Origin: an uncultured Selenomonadaceae bacterium
GTDB taxonomy: Bacteria; Bacillota; Negativicutes; Selenomonadales; Selenomonadaceae
Assembly: GCA_910579115.1 (NCBI GenBank)
Contig: CAJTSO010000029.1
Location: 18,120-23,242 of the forward strand
Direction of reading: 5' to 3'
DNA length: 5,123 nt
In this document: positions 5,066 to 5,123 of the stretch, piece by piece
How positions within the stretch are numbered: position 1 is the stretch's first letter
Layout: the number at the start of each line of letters is the position of its first letter
The notes under the pieces: generated by a model
Seen by the model: only the letters and a program-made list of their open reading frames with translations
What the model was told of the DNA's origin: nothing
The model's database searches: none
Made by a program: the position numbers and the translations under genes

Positions 5066-5123
5066 ATGAGAATTAAGACTCTTTATACAGCGAACGGGCA
5101 GACAGCACAATTTGGTATGCTGT
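5066..5123 (+). CDS. Possible start of a plus-strand gene cut by the right edge
   Basis: A plus-strand frame is open from 4985 to the window end. From the ATG at 5066 it reads M-R-I-K-T-L-Y-T-A-N-G-Q-T-A-Q-F-G-M-L, which looks like a plausible cytosolic protein N-terminus and vaguely recalls the first residues of fumarylacetoacetate-hydrolase-fold enzymes; 19 residues are far too few to assign a family. The ATG has no good ribosome binding site. AAAGGGTGA at 5031-5039 looks like one but is 26 bases upstream, so the start could be elsewhere, including the ATG at 5000 or the TTG at 5057. The two other plus frames are also open at the edge. The position just after a palindrome-rich, promoter-like region is the main support. 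Confidence 0.3.
   Translation, partial: MRIKTLYTANGQTAQFGML

Noticed and set aside
5073..5123. Minus-strand frame entering from the right edge and stopping at 5073-5075 (16 codons)
   Set aside because: All three minus frames are briefly open here and the peptide is too short to judge. It cannot be excluded, but the sequence to the left looks like a promoter region rather than a 3' end with terminator.

Overview
The window looks like a chromosomal segment of a fairly GC-rich anaerobic Bacillota (Clostridia or Negativicutes; the sequence does not settle which). The main pointers are a 3D-domain cell-wall protein with a YabE-type ubiquitin-like domain, and a large soluble PAS/GGDEF/EAL protein of the kind common in gut and sediment Firmicutes. 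No mobile element, CRISPR array, tRNA or rRNA is visible.

Layout. Bases 1-871 hold the end of a plus-strand operon: the C-terminal part of an M20-family hydantoinase/carbamoylase-type amidohydrolase, then a 136-residue helical protein of unknown function that starts on the last base of the amidohydrolase stop codon. Bases 874-922 form a perfect 15-bp hairpin with T-tracts on both sides, a bidirectional terminator separating this operon from a convergent one. Bases 928-4666 (minus strand) are a two-gene transcription unit read right to left: a secreted 3D-domain protein, then a 975-residue cytosolic c-di-GMP phosphodiesterase. A near-consensus sigma-A promoter (TTGAAA, 17 bp, TATAAT) sits just upstream of the 3D gene. 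The strong ribosome binding site indicates that translation starts at a TTG nine codons inside the longest ORF.

Bases 4746-5123 are non-coding or only marginally coding and unusually rich in symmetry. They contain three imperfect repeats around TCTTTGCCGG, several potential RNA hairpins, a 46-bp nested dyad built from two overlapping 26-bp palindromes, a possible minus-strand extended -10 promoter, a TTGTATACAA palindrome resembling operators of FadR/FCD-type GntR regulators, and a plus-strand reading frame that runs off the right edge. This is probably a divergent regulatory region between the 3D/phosphodiesterase operon and a gene beginning near the right end.

How the genes may work together: the phosphodiesterase has a complete EAL catalytic set but a degenerate GGDEF site that keeps the GTP-contacting residues. 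It is therefore most simply read as a GTP- and PAS-ligand-tuned c-di-GMP hydrolase. Its co-transcription with an envelope-acting 3D protein suggests a link between c-di-GMP turnover and cell-wall remodelling. I see no clear evidence of a wholly new system; the most unexplained structure is the intergenic dyad and the structured leader next to it.
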